A stretch of 64,000 bases of DNA from Sphingobium sp. KCTC 72723 (GTDB taxonomy: Bacteria; Pseudomonadota; Alphaproteobacteria; Sphingomonadales; Sphingomonadaceae), in the NCBI RefSeq assembly GCF_014280435.1, contig NZ_CP060388.1:1054001-1118000 (forward strand). The letters are read 5' to 3'. Numbering within the stretch: position 1 is the stretch's first letter; every line of letters begins with the position of its first letter. A model generated the notes under the pieces. The model searched no databases, was not told the origin of the DNA, and saw only the letters and a program-made list of their open reading frames with translations. Shown piece after piece: positions 8,132-17,774 of this stretch. The position numbers and the translations under genes were made by a program.

Positions 8132-8890
8132 ATGGTGGACCAGTTTAACTTCAAGAAGATGATCAACGGCTTTCTCAGCGTGCAGATGGAGGATCAGTTA
8201 CATCTCCATTTGGAACAATGTGCCTTTGATCTTGGATTTCGACAGTTCGCCATGGGGCATCATGTCGACCTCTCAGGGCCTCCACAGGACGCCATTCGTA
8301 TCACCAACTATCATCCCGCATGGATCGAACGATCGCTCGGCGAAGGTTATTTCGTCTACGATCCCGTCCATTTGGCGAGCACCCGGACCGCGATGGGCTT
8401 TCTCTGGTCCGATGTGCCGACGATGATCCGGCTCACCCAGAAGCAGAAGATCATCCTCGATGCAGCCCGCCCCTATGGTCTCAGCGAAGGCTATACAATT
8501 CCTGTGCATGTTCCTGGAGAGTATCGCGGCACCTGTTCCTTCGGCGGGGACTCGCTGGAACGGCTTCGCCCCAACGCACTGCCGATCGCCAACATGATCG
8601 GGACTTATGCGTTCGAAGCGGCGCGCCGCATCATGCGAACGCGCCGCGGGATTCCCGAGGGTCTGGACGCGCTGCCCCAGTTGACCGAACGCCAGCGCGA
8701 CTCGCTCGTTCTGGTCGCACGCGGAAAAGGAGATCCGGAAATCGGTGTTCTCCTCGGAATCTCGGCGGCGACCGCGCATGAACATGTCGAGAATGTCCGC
8801 CGCGCCTATGGCAACGCGCAACGCCCGCTCCTGATCGCGCGGGCGTTGTTCGATGGTCAGATCTCCTTTTCGGAAGTGTTTGGACGCTGA
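8132..8890 (+). CDS. LuxR-type quorum-sensing regulator
   Basis: A 252-residue regulator with an N-terminal autoinducer-binding domain (about residues 15-165) and a C-terminal GerE-type helix-turn-helix (LTERQRDSLVLVARGKGDPEIGVLLGIS region, about 190-245, with TAHEHVENVRRAYG as recognition segment). The start ATG at 8132 is chosen because GGAG lies at 8121-8124; a longer open frame starts at 8033 but adds a Cys/Lys-rich stretch unlike LuxR. It is next to luxI, same strand, so it is the probable cognate receptor for the acyl-homoserine lactone made there. The helix-turn-helix lacks the usual KTVxxH form (here ATAHEHV), seen in other sphingomonad LuxR proteins. Confidence 0.88.
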   Translation: MVDQFNFKKMINGFLSVQMEDQLHLHLEQCAFDLGFRQFAMGHHVDLSGPPQDAIRITNYHPAWIERSLGEGYFVYDPVHLASTRTAMGFLWSDVPTMIRLTQKQKIILDAARPYGLSEGYTIPVHVPGEYRGTCSFGGDSLERLRPNALPIANMIGTYAFEAARRIMRTRRGIPEGLDALPQLTERQRDSLVLVARGKGDPEIGVLLGISAATAHEHVENVRRAYGNAQRPLLIARALFDGQISFSEVFGR

Positions 8891-8892
8891 CA

Positions 8893-8910
8893 ACCCCCTG
8901 ATCAGCGGGT
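8893..8910. promoter_or_regulatory. lux-box-like palindrome upstream of luxI
   Basis: ACCCCCTGATCAGCGGGT is symmetric at 16 of 18 positions with a perfect CTGATCAG centre. Its centre is about 66 bp upstream of the luxI start, which is where a lux box for a LuxR-activated promoter is expected. Binding is inferred from symmetry and place. Confidence 0.55.
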
Positions 8911-8967
8911 CGCAACCGGGGCGTCTTTGGTTGAGCTGTTCTTCCGCTAACCAGCGGGAGAAGCTCC

Positions 8968-9594
8968 ATGATTCAATATTTCGCAGGCCATGCCGGTCCG
9001 GGCGCCTCGGCTACACTCGACAATATGCACCGGGACCGCAAGCGCGTGTTCGTCGATATGCGCCAATGGGAAGTTCCAGTCGTCGATGGGCAATTCGAGA
9101 TCGATCAGTTCGACGGCGAGGATGCCGTCTATCTGATCAGCGCGGCGGAGGACGGCGAGCATTTCGGATCGATCCGTCTGCTGCCGACCGACCGGCCGCA
9201 TCTGCTGGGCTCGATCTTCCCACATCTGTGCGATGAGCCGCCTCCGTCCGGAGCCGATATCTGGGAGATCACCCGCGGCTGCCTTTCGCCGCGCCTGCGC
9301 GCGGCGGAACGGCTGCGTGTTCGGAACCGCCTTACGACGGCCGCGGTGCAATATGCGCTTCTGCATGGCATCACGCGCTTCGTCTGCATCGCGGATTCGG
9401 GATGGCTGACCCAGATCCTGACGCTGGGTTGGCACTGCGAGCCGCTGGGAGAGCCCCGGATGATTGCCGGCGCCACGACGGGCGCGTTGCAAATCCATAT
9501 CTCGGGGCGGACAATTGAGCAGCTCCGCCAAGCCGGCACCTATGCCTCGATTACCCTTCAATTCGGCGGCGTCTCAACGCCGCTTGCGGCGTAG
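8968..9594 (+). CDS. LuxI-family acyl-homoserine-lactone synthase
   Basis: A 208-residue autoinducer synthase that joins an acyl-ACP (or acyl-CoA) to S-adenosylmethionine to give an N-acyl homoserine lactone. The conserved LuxI residues are present: Arg24, Phe28, Trp34, Glu44/Asp46/Asp49, Arg70 (GSIRLLPT), Phe84, Glu100 and Arg103 (WEITRGCL). The start ATG follows a GGGAG site. It is downstream of luxR and followed 10 bp later by a phytanoyl-CoA dioxygenase-like gene, an order known in sphingomonads. Acyl-chain length cannot be read from the sequence. Confidence 0.92.
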   Translation: MIQYFAGHAGPGASATLDNMHRDRKRVFVDMRQWEVPVVDGQFEIDQFDGEDAVYLISAAEDGEHFGSIRLLPTDRPHLLGSIFPHLCDEPPPSGADIWEITRGCLSPRLRAAERLRVRNRLTTAAVQYALLHGITRFVCIADSGWLTQILTLGWHCEPLGEPRMIAGATTGALQIHISGRTIEQLRQAGTYASITLQFGGVSTPLAA

Positions 9595-9604
9595 GGAGGC
9601 GACC

Positions 9605-10516
9605 ATGCTCATGGAGCCCATCCCTGACCCAAGGGACATTGCCGTCGCCACATGGGTGGAAGCGCTGTCCGCCGATGGATATTGCATCATCCCCGATGCG
9701 ATCTCGCCTGTCGCGGTCGATGCTCTCGCCACCGATCTTGCGGATGATTTCGCCAGGACGCCACATGCGTCGGGACCATTTTACGGCGAATGGACCAAGC
9801 GCTTTCATGGCTTGCTGCGGCGATCACCCCACATGGACGCGTTCGTTCGTCACGCGCTCGTGCTGGAGATCGTCCAGAGCATCCTGGGGGCCGGCTGCGA
9901 CAGCATCCAGCTCAACCTGACCCAGGCGATCGAAATCCTGCCCGGCGGTCGTGTCCAGCCCCCGCACCGGGACCAGGATATGTGGCCGGTGCGGGCGCCC
10001 GGGGTCGAATATCTGGTCAATGTGATGTGGCCGTTCACGCCGTACACCGAAGCCAATGGCGCCACGCGCATTTGGCCGGGGAGCCATCTGCGACAGGACG
10101 AGATCCTCATCGATCCTGTAGAAGCGATCCCGGCCGAGCTTGATCCGGGGGCCGCCCTCCTGTTTCTGGGCTCCACGCTGCATGGTGGCGGCGCGAACCG
10201 AACGGCGATTTCGCGACGCGGCATGATCGTGAGCTACAGCCTGGGCTGGCTCAAGCCTTATGAATTGCCGTGGCTGGCTTATCCCCCCGAGGTCGCGCGC
10301 GCGTTCCCTGCCGGCCTCGCCGCGCTTGCGGGCTATCGGGCCCATCGGCCCAATCTCGGCACGTTCGAAGGGCGCTGTCCCTCGACACTGCTCGACGCTA
10401 AGGCCGCTGGCTCCCTTGGCGCTGTCGATGCACTGAGGCCGGAACAGGAAGCGCTGATCGAGCAATTTTATGCTGGAACATTGCCGGCCGGGCTGCGGCT
10501 GGCGGATCGGAGGTGA
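9605..10516 (+). CDS. PhyH-family Fe(II)/2-oxoglutarate dioxygenase (luxI-linked)
   Basis: A 303-residue double-stranded beta-helix oxygenase of the phytanoyl-CoA dioxygenase family. The metal triad is visible as His121-x-Asp123 (PPHRDQDMW) and His193 (TLHGGGANRT), with Arg204/205 for 2-oxoglutarate. Start ATG at 9605 with GGAGG just upstream; the longer frame from 9464 is inside luxI. It is translated 10 bp after luxI and 3 bp before the MarR-like gene, so all three probably share the LuxR-controlled transcript. The substrate is unknown; a role in altering the acyl-homoserine lactone or a metabolite under quorum control is a guess from position. Confidence 0.87.
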   Translation: MLMEPIPDPRDIAVATWVEALSADGYCIIPDAISPVAVDALATDLADDFARTPHASGPFYGEWTKRFHGLLRRSPHMDAFVRHALVLEIVQSILGAGCDSIQLNLTQAIEILPGGRVQPPHRDQDMWPVRAPGVEYLVNVMWPFTPYTEANGATRIWPGSHLRQDEILIDPVEAIPAELDPGAALLFLGSTLHGGGANRTAISRRGMIVSYSLGWLKPYELPWLAYPPEVARAFPAGLAALAGYRAHRPNLGTFEGRCPSTLLDAKAAGSLGAVDALRPEQEALIEQFYAGTLPAGLRLADRR

Positions 10517-10519
10517 CCC

Positions 10520-10915
10520 ATGAGCGGCGCCCTACCCAGCGTCATGGCAACGCTCGACCGGTGCGTGATGATCAGCCTTGCAGTTCGCGCGCACTGCCTC
10601 CTCGGCAACCGATTTGGCAGCGACCTGTTTTCGATGCCGGCTCTCAACATGCTGTTCGATCTGTATGCGCGCGAGGATCGCCGGCCCAGATCGTTGACCA
10701 GCCTTTGCGGCGCATCGAAGGCGCCGGCCCGGACTGCGTTGCGGATGATCCACCGAATGATCGAGCGTAATCTGCTCGTCCGGACACCCGATCCGCGTGA
10801 TCAGCGCCGGATCAATGTCGACCTATCGCCCGAGGGAACCGCGTTGCTCGACGCCTATTTCGATGGCCTTCTCGACATACTTGCGAAGCCCGAACTGAAG
10901 GAGTGTCCGCCATGA
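10520..10915 (+). CDS. MarR-like winged-helix regulator
   Basis: A 131-residue predicted DNA-binding protein. The winged-helix part includes SLTSLCGASKAPARTALRMIHRMIERNLLVRTPDPRDQRRI (about residues 56-97), and DPRDQRRINVDLSPEG is the wing form typical of MarR. It lies 3 bp after the PhyH-type gene and ends the luxR-luxI cluster; it may tune the quorum response or an unlinked target. The N-terminal third is not MarR-typical. Confidence 0.65.
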   Translation: MSGALPSVMATLDRCVMISLAVRAHCLLGNRFGSDLFSMPALNMLFDLYAREDRRPRSLTSLCGASKAPARTALRMIHRMIERNLLVRTPDPRDQRRINVDLSPEGTALLDAYFDGLLDILAKPELKECPP

Positions 10916-11189
10916 ATCATGGGTGGCAACGGCCCCGTCCCTTTCAAAGGCAATTTCGTGACGTCGTCCTCTTGCATCCGATATGGAGTTAATGCACATT
11001 TTGGGTGCAGCGCGGGAATAGGCTGGAAGCCGTCTGCAGGATAAACCTACCAGGCATAAAATGCGCCGATCCATGACGGTTGGGCGCGCGCATTGGACTT
11101 AAGTAGGCCGGCCCGCCTGGACGGTTCCGTCGTGACTGAATTTCCTGACACGCTCACCGGCGCGCTTTGCTCTGCGCCCTCGTGGTCCT

Positions 11190-11744
11190 GTGCTTGACGC
11201 AATGCCGGAGCCGGATGATGGCGGCGGTCAGAGCACCGAGCCGGAGGGTATCGATCGCAAGCAGCTCGAGGCGGTCTATCGCTCCGAGGCTCCGCGCCTC
11301 AGACGACTTCTCAAGCGCAAAATCTGGATCGAAGACGACCGCAACGACATCGTCCAGGAGGCCTTCACCCGTCTTGCTGAATCCAAATCGGGTGCGGCGT
11401 CGCAAAACCCCGGCGCGTACCTGCAGGGAATTGTCCGGCACCTCCTCGCGGATAGGGTACGGCGATGGGCCAGGGCACGATCGCATGCCATATTGGATGT
11501 GGCGATCGGTCCAGAGTCGCTTGGCCCCGATGCGGCGGCCGAGATAAACCAGATGCGCGAGCGTTACCGCGCTGCCGTCGACACTCTCCCGCCGAAAACG
11601 CGTGAGGTCTATATGCTACACCGCGCGGAGGAACTGGAATATAAGCAGATCGCCGAGAGGCTTGGTATTAGTATCCGCACAGTGGAATGGCACGTGGCTC
11701 AGGCAATCATCCGGATCAGCAAGAGCATCAACACCGATGGGTGA
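11190..11744 (+). CDS. FecI-type ECF sigma factor of the lasso peptide locus
   Basis: A 184-residue extracytoplasmic-function sigma factor with region 2 (about residues 25-90, DDRNDIVQEAFTRL) and region 4 (about 125-180, LPPKTREVYMLHRAEELEYKQIAERLGIS region with TVEWHVAQAI). GTG at 11190 or ATG at 11202 could be the start; neither has a clear ribosome site. Its stop overlaps the FecR start by 8 bp. FecI-FecR-TonB receptor trios report ligand arrival at the outer membrane; here the trio leads into the lasso isopeptidase, so the probable signal is the lasso peptide or its uptake. Confidence 0.88.
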   Translation: MLDAMPEPDDGGGQSTEPEGIDRKQLEAVYRSEAPRLRRLLKRKIWIEDDRNDIVQEAFTRLAESKSGAASQNPGAYLQGIVRHLLADRVRRWARARSHAILDVAIGPESLGPDAAAEINQMRERYRAAVDTLPPKTREVYMLHRAEELEYKQIAERLGISIRTVEWHVAQAIIRISKSINTDG

Positions 11745-12807
11745 AAATGAGATACCGGGCAATGTGCCCCGGCAGGATCAGTTGCTCGAAGAGGCCTCCT
11801 TCTGGTTCGCGCGCATGCGCGGCCCGGACGCTGAACAGTATCGCGCGGATTTTGACGCCTGGCTCGCCCTCGGGGCCGTCCATCTTGGCGCCTATAATCG
11901 CGCCGGGGAAATTTTTGCCCTGGGCAAGTTTCTGGCCGAGTCGCCGAATGCGGCGGCCGACGGCGATGGCGGGGAGCATTATTCGGCACCCTCGCGTTGG
12001 CGCGGTTTGGCGATCCTCGCCAGCATTCTGCTGGTCGTTGGAATCGGCGCTTGGGTTGGACAGGACTCCTTCTCAACGATGTTTGGCAGAACCCCCGAGA
12101 TTGCTTTGGTGGATCCGGCAGCGGCGCCCGACGGCCAACGGCTCTCGACGGTGGGTGGCGCGCGTCGCAGCTTCAGGCTGGACGACGGCTCGACGGTCAC
12201 CCTGGACGCCGAAAGCGTTCTGTCGACGACGTTCGACAGCCAGCGGCGCGCGCTGCGCCTTGAGCGCGGGCGAGCGCGTTTCGAGGTCGCCCATGAAACC
12301 AGGCCCTTCGTCGTTCTTGCTGGTGGAGGAAGCGTGACAGCAAGGGGAACGATCTTCGACGTCATCATCAACCAGGAAAGCGGCGTGACGGTACGACTGT
12401 TGCGCGGCGCGGTGGATGTCGTGCGCCCCAGCGAAGCGGGCGACGCGGACCCAGACAAGCAGGCGACGACGCGCCTGGTCCCCGGGGAAGTGCTGAGCTT
12501 CGGTGACGGCCGTATGCCTGACCTTGCAGCGACGACGAAGGTCCGGGACGTTGTTGCAGGCGCTGCGTTGCCGGATATTCCCGTCGCCAAGGAGTTTGAC
12601 ATGGCGCCGTTGTCCCAGGTGATCGCCGAGGCCAATCGGGGTGCTGCAATCCCGATCCGCGTCGCCGATCCAGCGGTAGGAGCGCTCAAGGTCTCGGGTC
12701 GTTTCCGGGTCGACAACCCCGAGCTGACGGCCGACCGGCTCGCGGCCTTGTTCGACCTGAAGATCGATCGAACCCGTCACGATGAGATTCTGCTCCGCTC
12801 CCGATGA
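11737..12807 (+). CDS. FecR-type anti-sigma/signal transducer
   Basis: A 356-residue inner-membrane protein. An N-terminal cytoplasmic FecR segment (SFWFARMRGPDAEQYRADFDAWL, about residues 17-38, trimmed) is followed by one membrane segment (LAILASILLVVGIGAWVG, near 88-106), the periplasmic FecR domain (near 140-250, LDDGSTVTLDAESVL and RGRARFEVAHETRPFVV) and an STN-like C-terminal part that reads LADRLAALF-like. It should relay the receptor signal to the overlapping sigma factor. Start ATG at 11737 is the overlapping ATGGGTGA; longer upstream frames run inside the sigma gene. Confidence 0.87.
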   Translation: MGENEIPGNVPRQDQLLEEASFWFARMRGPDAEQYRADFDAWLALGAVHLGAYNRAGEIFALGKFLAESPNAAADGDGGEHYSAPSRWRGLAILASILLVVGIGAWVGQDSFSTMFGRTPEIALVDPAAAPDGQRLSTVGGARRSFRLDDGSTVTLDAESVLSTTFDSQRRALRLERGRARFEVAHETRPFVVLAGGGSVTARGTIFDVIINQESGVTVRLLRGAVDVVRPSEAGDADPDKQATTRLVPGEVLSFGDGRMPDLAATTKVRDVVAGAALPDIPVAKEFDMAPLSQVIAEANRGAAIPIRVADPAVGALKVSGRFRVDNPELTADRLAALFDLKIDRTRHDEILLRSR

Positions 12808-12912
12808 TAAATATGAAAGAAATATTGCAGTGGTGACCCCGTAGTTAGCATCTCTGCTGCGATGCACCCTGAAAACCTCGCCAAAATGGCGGGATTGAAA
12901 AGGGGGTAGATC

Positions 12913-15516
12913 ATGGGGTTAGATCGGAGCCGGGTACGGATTCAGCTTCTGGCGGCGGTTGCGATGAGCGCGATGACTATCGCGACACCCGCCAGGGCAG
13001 ATGGCGGTCAACGACAGGAGTATAATGTCGAGGCCGGGAATCTCGGTGACGCGCTGCGGAACGTCAGCCGCCTTTCGGGTCGCGAAATCATCTTCAGTGC
13101 AGAGGCGGTTAACGGCAAACGTGCCCCGCGCCTCCGAGGTCGCTACAACGCGGACGAGGCAGTGAAGGCGCTGCTTGTCGGCAGCGACCTCACCGCCGAG
13201 TTCAGGAAGGATGCGATCCTCATTCGGGGGCGATCAGACCCGTCGGGCGAAGTAGCAGACCGCCCGGCGGAGGATGCGGACATTGTGGTCACAGGCACTC
13301 ACATCCGGGGAGGTGAGTCCACGTCTCCCATGATCGTAGCGAGCAGATCGAAGATCCAAGACGAGGGGCTGACGGACCTTGGCGCATATGCGCGTACCCT
13401 CACTCAGAATTTCTCCGGGGGTCAGAATCCGGGTGTCGTTGGCGGCGGAGGCCAGGGCGGATCCGAAAATACCAACTCGTCGTCCGCGCTCAATTTGCGT
13501 GGCCTCGGCCCCGACGCCACGCTGACCCTCATTAATGGTCACCGAGCTGCATACGACGGAATCTTTCAGGGAATCGACCTTTCTGCCATTCCTTTAGCCG
13601 CGATCGATCGCATTGAAGTCGTCGCAGATGGTGCATCTGCCCTGTATGGCTCCGACGCGGTTGGCGGCGTGGCGAACATTCTGCTCCGCCGCGATTTTCG
13701 GGGGGCAGTGACATCGGCCCGCCTTGGAGCCGCAACCGACGGCGGCGATTTCGAACAGCAGTACAACATCGTTGCTGGAACTCGGTGGCGTAACGGCGGC
13801 ATCATGGTGGCAGTCGACTACAAGCACGTGACAGCAATCACGGCAGGTCAACGAGCCTATACGCAGGTTCAGGATAGCGATGCGACGTTACTTCCGCGCC
13901 AGGAGCAGATCGGCGCAGTTGTTTCGGGGCATCACCAGCTCGCGGCCGGGGTCCAGCTGGAATGGGACGGATACTTCAACAAACGCGACGCCGTCATGTG
14001 CAATGCCTTCCAGGCGACATCAAATTGCACAACGAATGGCGCCAAGATCGAGACGAGCGTCCGCTCCTATTCGATGACCCCGACATTTCGCTTCGAATTG
14101 CCCCATAGTTGGGAGTTGAGCCTATCCGGCACCTATGGTGGAAGCAAAACCGAGATATATTCCCCCACGTACAACCAAGGGAAAATCACGGCTACAACAC
14201 GGCCGAACTATAATAACACATTCACGACGATAGAAGCGGGAGCGAACGGCTCGCTGTTTCAGATGCCGGGCGGTATGGCACGACTAGCGCTCGGGATGGG
14301 ATATCGCTCCGTCAAGCTTGACGTGAACTCAATTCGAACGACCAGTACCGGCGCAAACACTCCAGTCTATCTCTTCAGCGCCAAGCGCGACATTTACTTC
14401 GGCTACTCCGAGTTATCTATACCGCTGGTGGGCGCGGACAACCGCTCCCCGCTGTTCGAGCAACTTCTGGTTACCGGAGCCGCGCGTTATGAGAATTACC
14501 GGGGTGTCGGCGATGTGCTTACCCCCAAGTTCGGGCTCATCTACAAGCCGACTACCGAGGTCACAATTAAGGGAAGCTGGGGAAAGTCGTTCAAGGCGGC
14601 GACGCTCTTCCAAGCGGGACAGGCGCGCGAAGCGTTTCTCGCTCCGGCATTCATCTTCTCACCGGGTAGCCCGGGCGGTTTGCCCGTCATTCTGATCGAT
14701 GGGGGCAACTCCACTTTGAAACCCGAACGTGCGACGACCTGGACCGCGTCGGTTGGCTACGCTCCGGGCTTTGCCGAAGGGCTCCGGATTGAGGCGAGCT
14801 ACTTCCACATCCTCTACAAGGATCGCGTCGCCGCGCCCATCTCGTCGATCGTTACGGCGCTCGATCCCATGTACGCGGACTTGTATGTCCTGAATCCCAC
14901 GCTCGAGCAGGTAAACTCCACCTTGGCGAGCCTGAACACGGGTCTCACAAATCAATCCGGCGGTCCGTTCAACCCGAGCGCGGTCGGGGCGATCGTCGAC
15001 AACTCACTTCAGAACATTTCCCGCCTCACGGCCCAAGGCATCGACCTTGCGATCGACTATCGGCATAAACTTGGGTCTCGTGACCAACTGCAACTGAATA
15101 TCGCTGGAAGTTATCTGGAAAGTGACCAGCAGCTCGCCGGTGGGATGCCTGTGGTTCAACGTGCGGGGATCATCTACAATCCGCCGCACTGGCGCGGTCG
15201 CGCCGCAGCGACATGGCAACGGGACAATTTCAGCCTGACCGGTGTCGCAAGCTACATCGGCGGGACCCTCGACAACCGATTCCAGCCCTCCGCCCGCGTC
15301 GGGTCATTCACCACTCTTGATGCCGTCGCGCGGATACAGACAAGCGAAGAGCGGGGCCTTCTCGGAGGCGTAGACGTCACGTTGGCAATCCAGAACATTC
15401 TGAACGAGAAGCCGGATTCGATCCGGACGACGAACCCGGCAGCATTTCCTTTCGATTCAACAAATTACTCCAGCATCGGCCGAACGATCAGCGTCACTAT
15501 TTCCAAGACGTGGTAA
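12913..15516 (+). CDS. TonB-dependent transducer/receptor for lasso peptide uptake
   Basis: An 867-residue outer-membrane receptor: signal peptide (residues 1-29, ending TPARA), STN secretin/TonB signalling domain (about 35-95, VEAGNLGDALRNVSRLSGREI), plug with VVADGASALYGSDAVGGV (a classic plug motif), and a long beta-barrel ending in an aromatic residue (SKTW). The STN domain marks it as a transducer that talks to FecR. It follows fecR by about 105 bp and its TAA overlaps the ATG of the isopeptidase (TAATG). In astexin-type clusters the receptor sits beside the isopeptidase, so import of the lasso peptide is the likely job. Confidence 0.85.
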   Translation: MGLDRSRVRIQLLAAVAMSAMTIATPARADGGQRQEYNVEAGNLGDALRNVSRLSGREIIFSAEAVNGKRAPRLRGRYNADEAVKALLVGSDLTAEFRKDAILIRGRSDPSGEVADRPAEDADIVVTGTHIRGGESTSPMIVASRSKIQDEGLTDLGAYARTLTQNFSGGQNPGVVGGGGQGGSENTNSSSALNLRGLGPDATLTLINGHRAAYDGIFQGIDLSAIPLAAIDRIEVVADGASALYGSDAVGGVANILLRRDFRGAVTSARLGAATDGGDFEQQYNIVAGTRWRNGGIMVAVDYKHVTAITAGQRAYTQVQDSDATLLPRQEQIGAVVSGHHQLAAGVQLEWDGYFNKRDAVMCNAFQATSNCTTNGAKIETSVRSYSMTPTFRFELPHSWELSLSGTYGGSKTEIYSPTYNQGKITATTRPNYNNTFTTIEAGANGSLFQMPGGMARLALGMGYRSVKLDVNSIRTTSTGANTPVYLFSAKRDIYFGYSELSIPLVGADNRSPLFEQLLVTGAARYENYRGVGDVLTPKFGLIYKPTTEVTIKGSWGKSFKAATLFQAGQAREAFLAPAFIFSPGSPGGLPVILIDGGNSTLKPERATTWTASVGYAPGFAEGLRIEASYFHILYKDRVAAPISSIVTALDPMYADLYVLNPTLEQVNSTLASLNTGLTNQSGGPFNPSAVGAIVDNSLQNISRLTAQGIDLAIDYRHKLGSRDQLQLNIAGSYLESDQQLAGGMPVVQRAGIIYNPPHWRGRAAATWQRDNFSLTGVASYIGGTLDNRFQPSARVGSFTTLDAVARIQTSEERGLLGGVDVTLAIQNILNEKPDSIRTTNPAAFPFDSTNYSSIGRTISVTISKTW

Positions 15517-17774
15517 TGACGACGGCCGCTCTCATCTGGGGGCACGGTCTCGCCATTGCGGGCGGATCGTTGTTATTGGGTTTACCCGCTGATGCGCAGT
15601 CGAAGGCTCCTTGCCCGTCTGTGCGAGCGGCGGGACCATCCGACGATAGCGCTCTCCGGCCACTAACCACGTCTGATCTTGCACGCCTCCGCGACATTGG
15701 TCCGCCAAGTAGCGACGACTTAGGGAGACCCATCCTCACCATCTCTCCGGACGGCTCGGCGATCGCGTTCCAGCTGACCGAGCCGAATCCCGAGCAGAAC
15801 CAATTCTGCATCGACTTCATTGTGTTGCCGCTCGAACCAGGCGCGATGCCTGTGAATGTGGATGGAGGCAATGAACTCATCCGGCTGTCACTGGAGATAC
15901 TCGGTCGGGCAGCGTCGCCGACCGGGATTGCAATGCCAATCACGCTTCGATGGACACCGGACAGCCGGTCTGTCTTGTATTTGAAGCGCGTGGGAGGAAA
16001 GACTCAGGTCTGGCGGGCAAGCACGGACGGGGCGAACGCGGTCCAGCTTACAAATGGTCCGGACGATGTAGATGATTTCAGAGTTACTCGCGATGGCACG
16101 GCAATTATATTCACGACGCGACCTGGTTTGCGCGTGGCCGAAAAGAGCTTTGCGCAGGAGGGTCTGACCGGCTTACGATACGACGACCGTTTCTCCGCGG
16201 CCTCGGGCAGCTCTCCGTTTACCCTTGGTCCCCTGCCCCGCGAATTTACTGCTATCGCGCTTCGGGACGGTCGCCCCCGGGTTGCTACGGACGCTGAAGC
16301 AGCTCTGCTCACCGCCCTCCCCACTGACGCACCGACGAATGCGATTGCCATTGAACGATCGACATCGGAGCGCGTCGCGTTCCTACGAACCCGTGCGCCG
16401 GCGAGCTTTCCGCCGTCAACTGAATTGGTCGCCGACGGCTTGGCTGGACGCAAGAAGGTTTGTGCGTACGAACGCTGCCGCGACATTTCGACACCGATCT
16501 GGTGGACGGCGGATGGCAAGCGCGTTCGCTATATGCGACGGGAGGGTTGGGGCAAGAGTCAGACCTCAATCTATGAGTGGACACCCGGATCAAGCGCGCC
16601 CCGGAGACTGTATTCCACATCGAATTACCTGGTCGAATGCCACCCTCTGACCGACGACCTTATCTGCCTCCAAGAGGAAGCTCGCAGCCCTCGGCGCGTC
16701 ATCCGGCTCAATCTCGCGACCGGTTCCACCAAGATCTTGTATGATCCTAATCCCCAGTTTCATGAACTGCAGCTCGGTCAGGTCGAGCGCCTTCAATGGG
16801 TCAATTCCTTCGGAATAGAATCATTCGGAGACCTGGTTTACCCGACCGGCTATATCGTAGGGCAACACTATCCGCTGATTGTCGTTCAATATCAGTCCCG
16901 GGGTTTCCTGCGTGGCGGCACGGGCGACGAGGTTCCGATCCAAGCTCTCGCGAATCGTGGATTTGCCGTGCTCAGCACGCAGAATCCGAGCTTCTTGCCT
17001 TTGATTGCAGGATCGAAGACGCCGAACGAGGCGGACGCAGCGCTCTTGCAGGATTTTGCAGGCCGCAGAAGTATTCTATCGTCCATCGAAACGGCTGTCA
17101 GAGCTCTTGTCGACCGCAGGATCGTTGATGGAGAGCACGTCGGAATATCCGGATTGAGCGATGGTTCATCCACCGTCCAGTTTGCCGCTCTCAACAGCCA
17201 TCTCTTCAAGGCGGGATCGGTGAGCGGCTGTTGTTGGGAGCCGGATCAAGATGCAATTCTCGGCCCCAGAATCGCGCAGATGTTTGCGAAAACCGGTTGG
17301 CCAAAAATGACTGAGACGCGGCCGGATTTCTGGAAATATATCTCGCTCGCTCAAAATCCTGACCGCGTGCGCTTTCCGATTCTGATGCAGATGTCGGATG
17401 ACGAATACACGCTTGCATTGTCGAGCCTTACTGCCCTTCGGCAGTCCGGCCATCCAGCCGACATGTTCATTTACCCGAACGAACATCATATCAAATGGCA
17501 GCCTAGCCATCGTCTCGCCGTGTACGACCGCAACGTCGCCTGGTTTGAATTCTGGTTGCGGAACATCATTCCTCCAAACGGGCGAGGCCGGGAGGAAGCG
17601 CTTCGGTGGCGCGATATGACCAATTCGCGCGTCGCTGGCAACCAGCGCGCCGAATGTCAGCCCGCACTATGCACATCCTGTATTGGGTCAGTTAACTTGC
17701 TGGCGCCCGTCCAGTGTCGAGCCCATGCTTCCGCATCGGCTAAGAGCAATAAGCGGACATATGAGTTTCCGTAG
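15516..17774 (+). CDS. Atxe2-type lasso peptide isopeptidase
   Basis: A 752-residue exported serine hydrolase of the prolyl-oligopeptidase type. A signal peptide ends near ADAQS (about residue 28), a beta-propeller region spans about 60-430, and the alpha/beta-hydrolase domain carries the nucleophile Ser548 in GISGLSDGSS and a late His in YPNEHHIKW. This form (GLSDG) fits lasso isopeptidases, which open the macrolactam ring of their own peptide. ATG at 15516 overlaps the receptor stop. The C-terminal tail (about the last 40 residues) reads into the 3' end of the convergent cyclase gene (118-bp antisense overlap) and looks non-conserved, as if a stop was lost. Confidence 0.85.
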   Translation: MTTAALIWGHGLAIAGGSLLLGLPADAQSKAPCPSVRAAGPSDDSALRPLTTSDLARLRDIGPPSSDDLGRPILTISPDGSAIAFQLTEPNPEQNQFCIDFIVLPLEPGAMPVNVDGGNELIRLSLEILGRAASPTGIAMPITLRWTPDSRSVLYLKRVGGKTQVWRASTDGANAVQLTNGPDDVDDFRVTRDGTAIIFTTRPGLRVAEKSFAQEGLTGLRYDDRFSAASGSSPFTLGPLPREFTAIALRDGRPRVATDAEAALLTALPTDAPTNAIAIERSTSERVAFLRTRAPASFPPSTELVADGLAGRKKVCAYERCRDISTPIWWTADGKRVRYMRREGWGKSQTSIYEWTPGSSAPRRLYSTSNYLVECHPLTDDLICLQEEARSPRRVIRLNLATGSTKILYDPNPQFHELQLGQVERLQWVNSFGIESFGDLVYPTGYIVGQHYPLIVVQYQSRGFLRGGTGDEVPIQALANRGFAVLSTQNPSFLPLIAGSKTPNEADAALLQDFAGRRSILSSIETAVRALVDRRIVDGEHVGISGLSDGSSTVQFAALNSHLFKAGSVSGCCWEPDQDAILGPRIAQMFAKTGWPKMTETRPDFWKYISLAQNPDRVRFPILMQMSDDEYTLALSSLTALRQSGHPADMFIYPNEHHIKWQPSHRLAVYDRNVAWFEFWLRNIIPPNGRGREEALRWRDMTNSRVAGNQRAECQPALCTSCIGSVNLLAPVQCRAHASASAKSNKRTYEFP

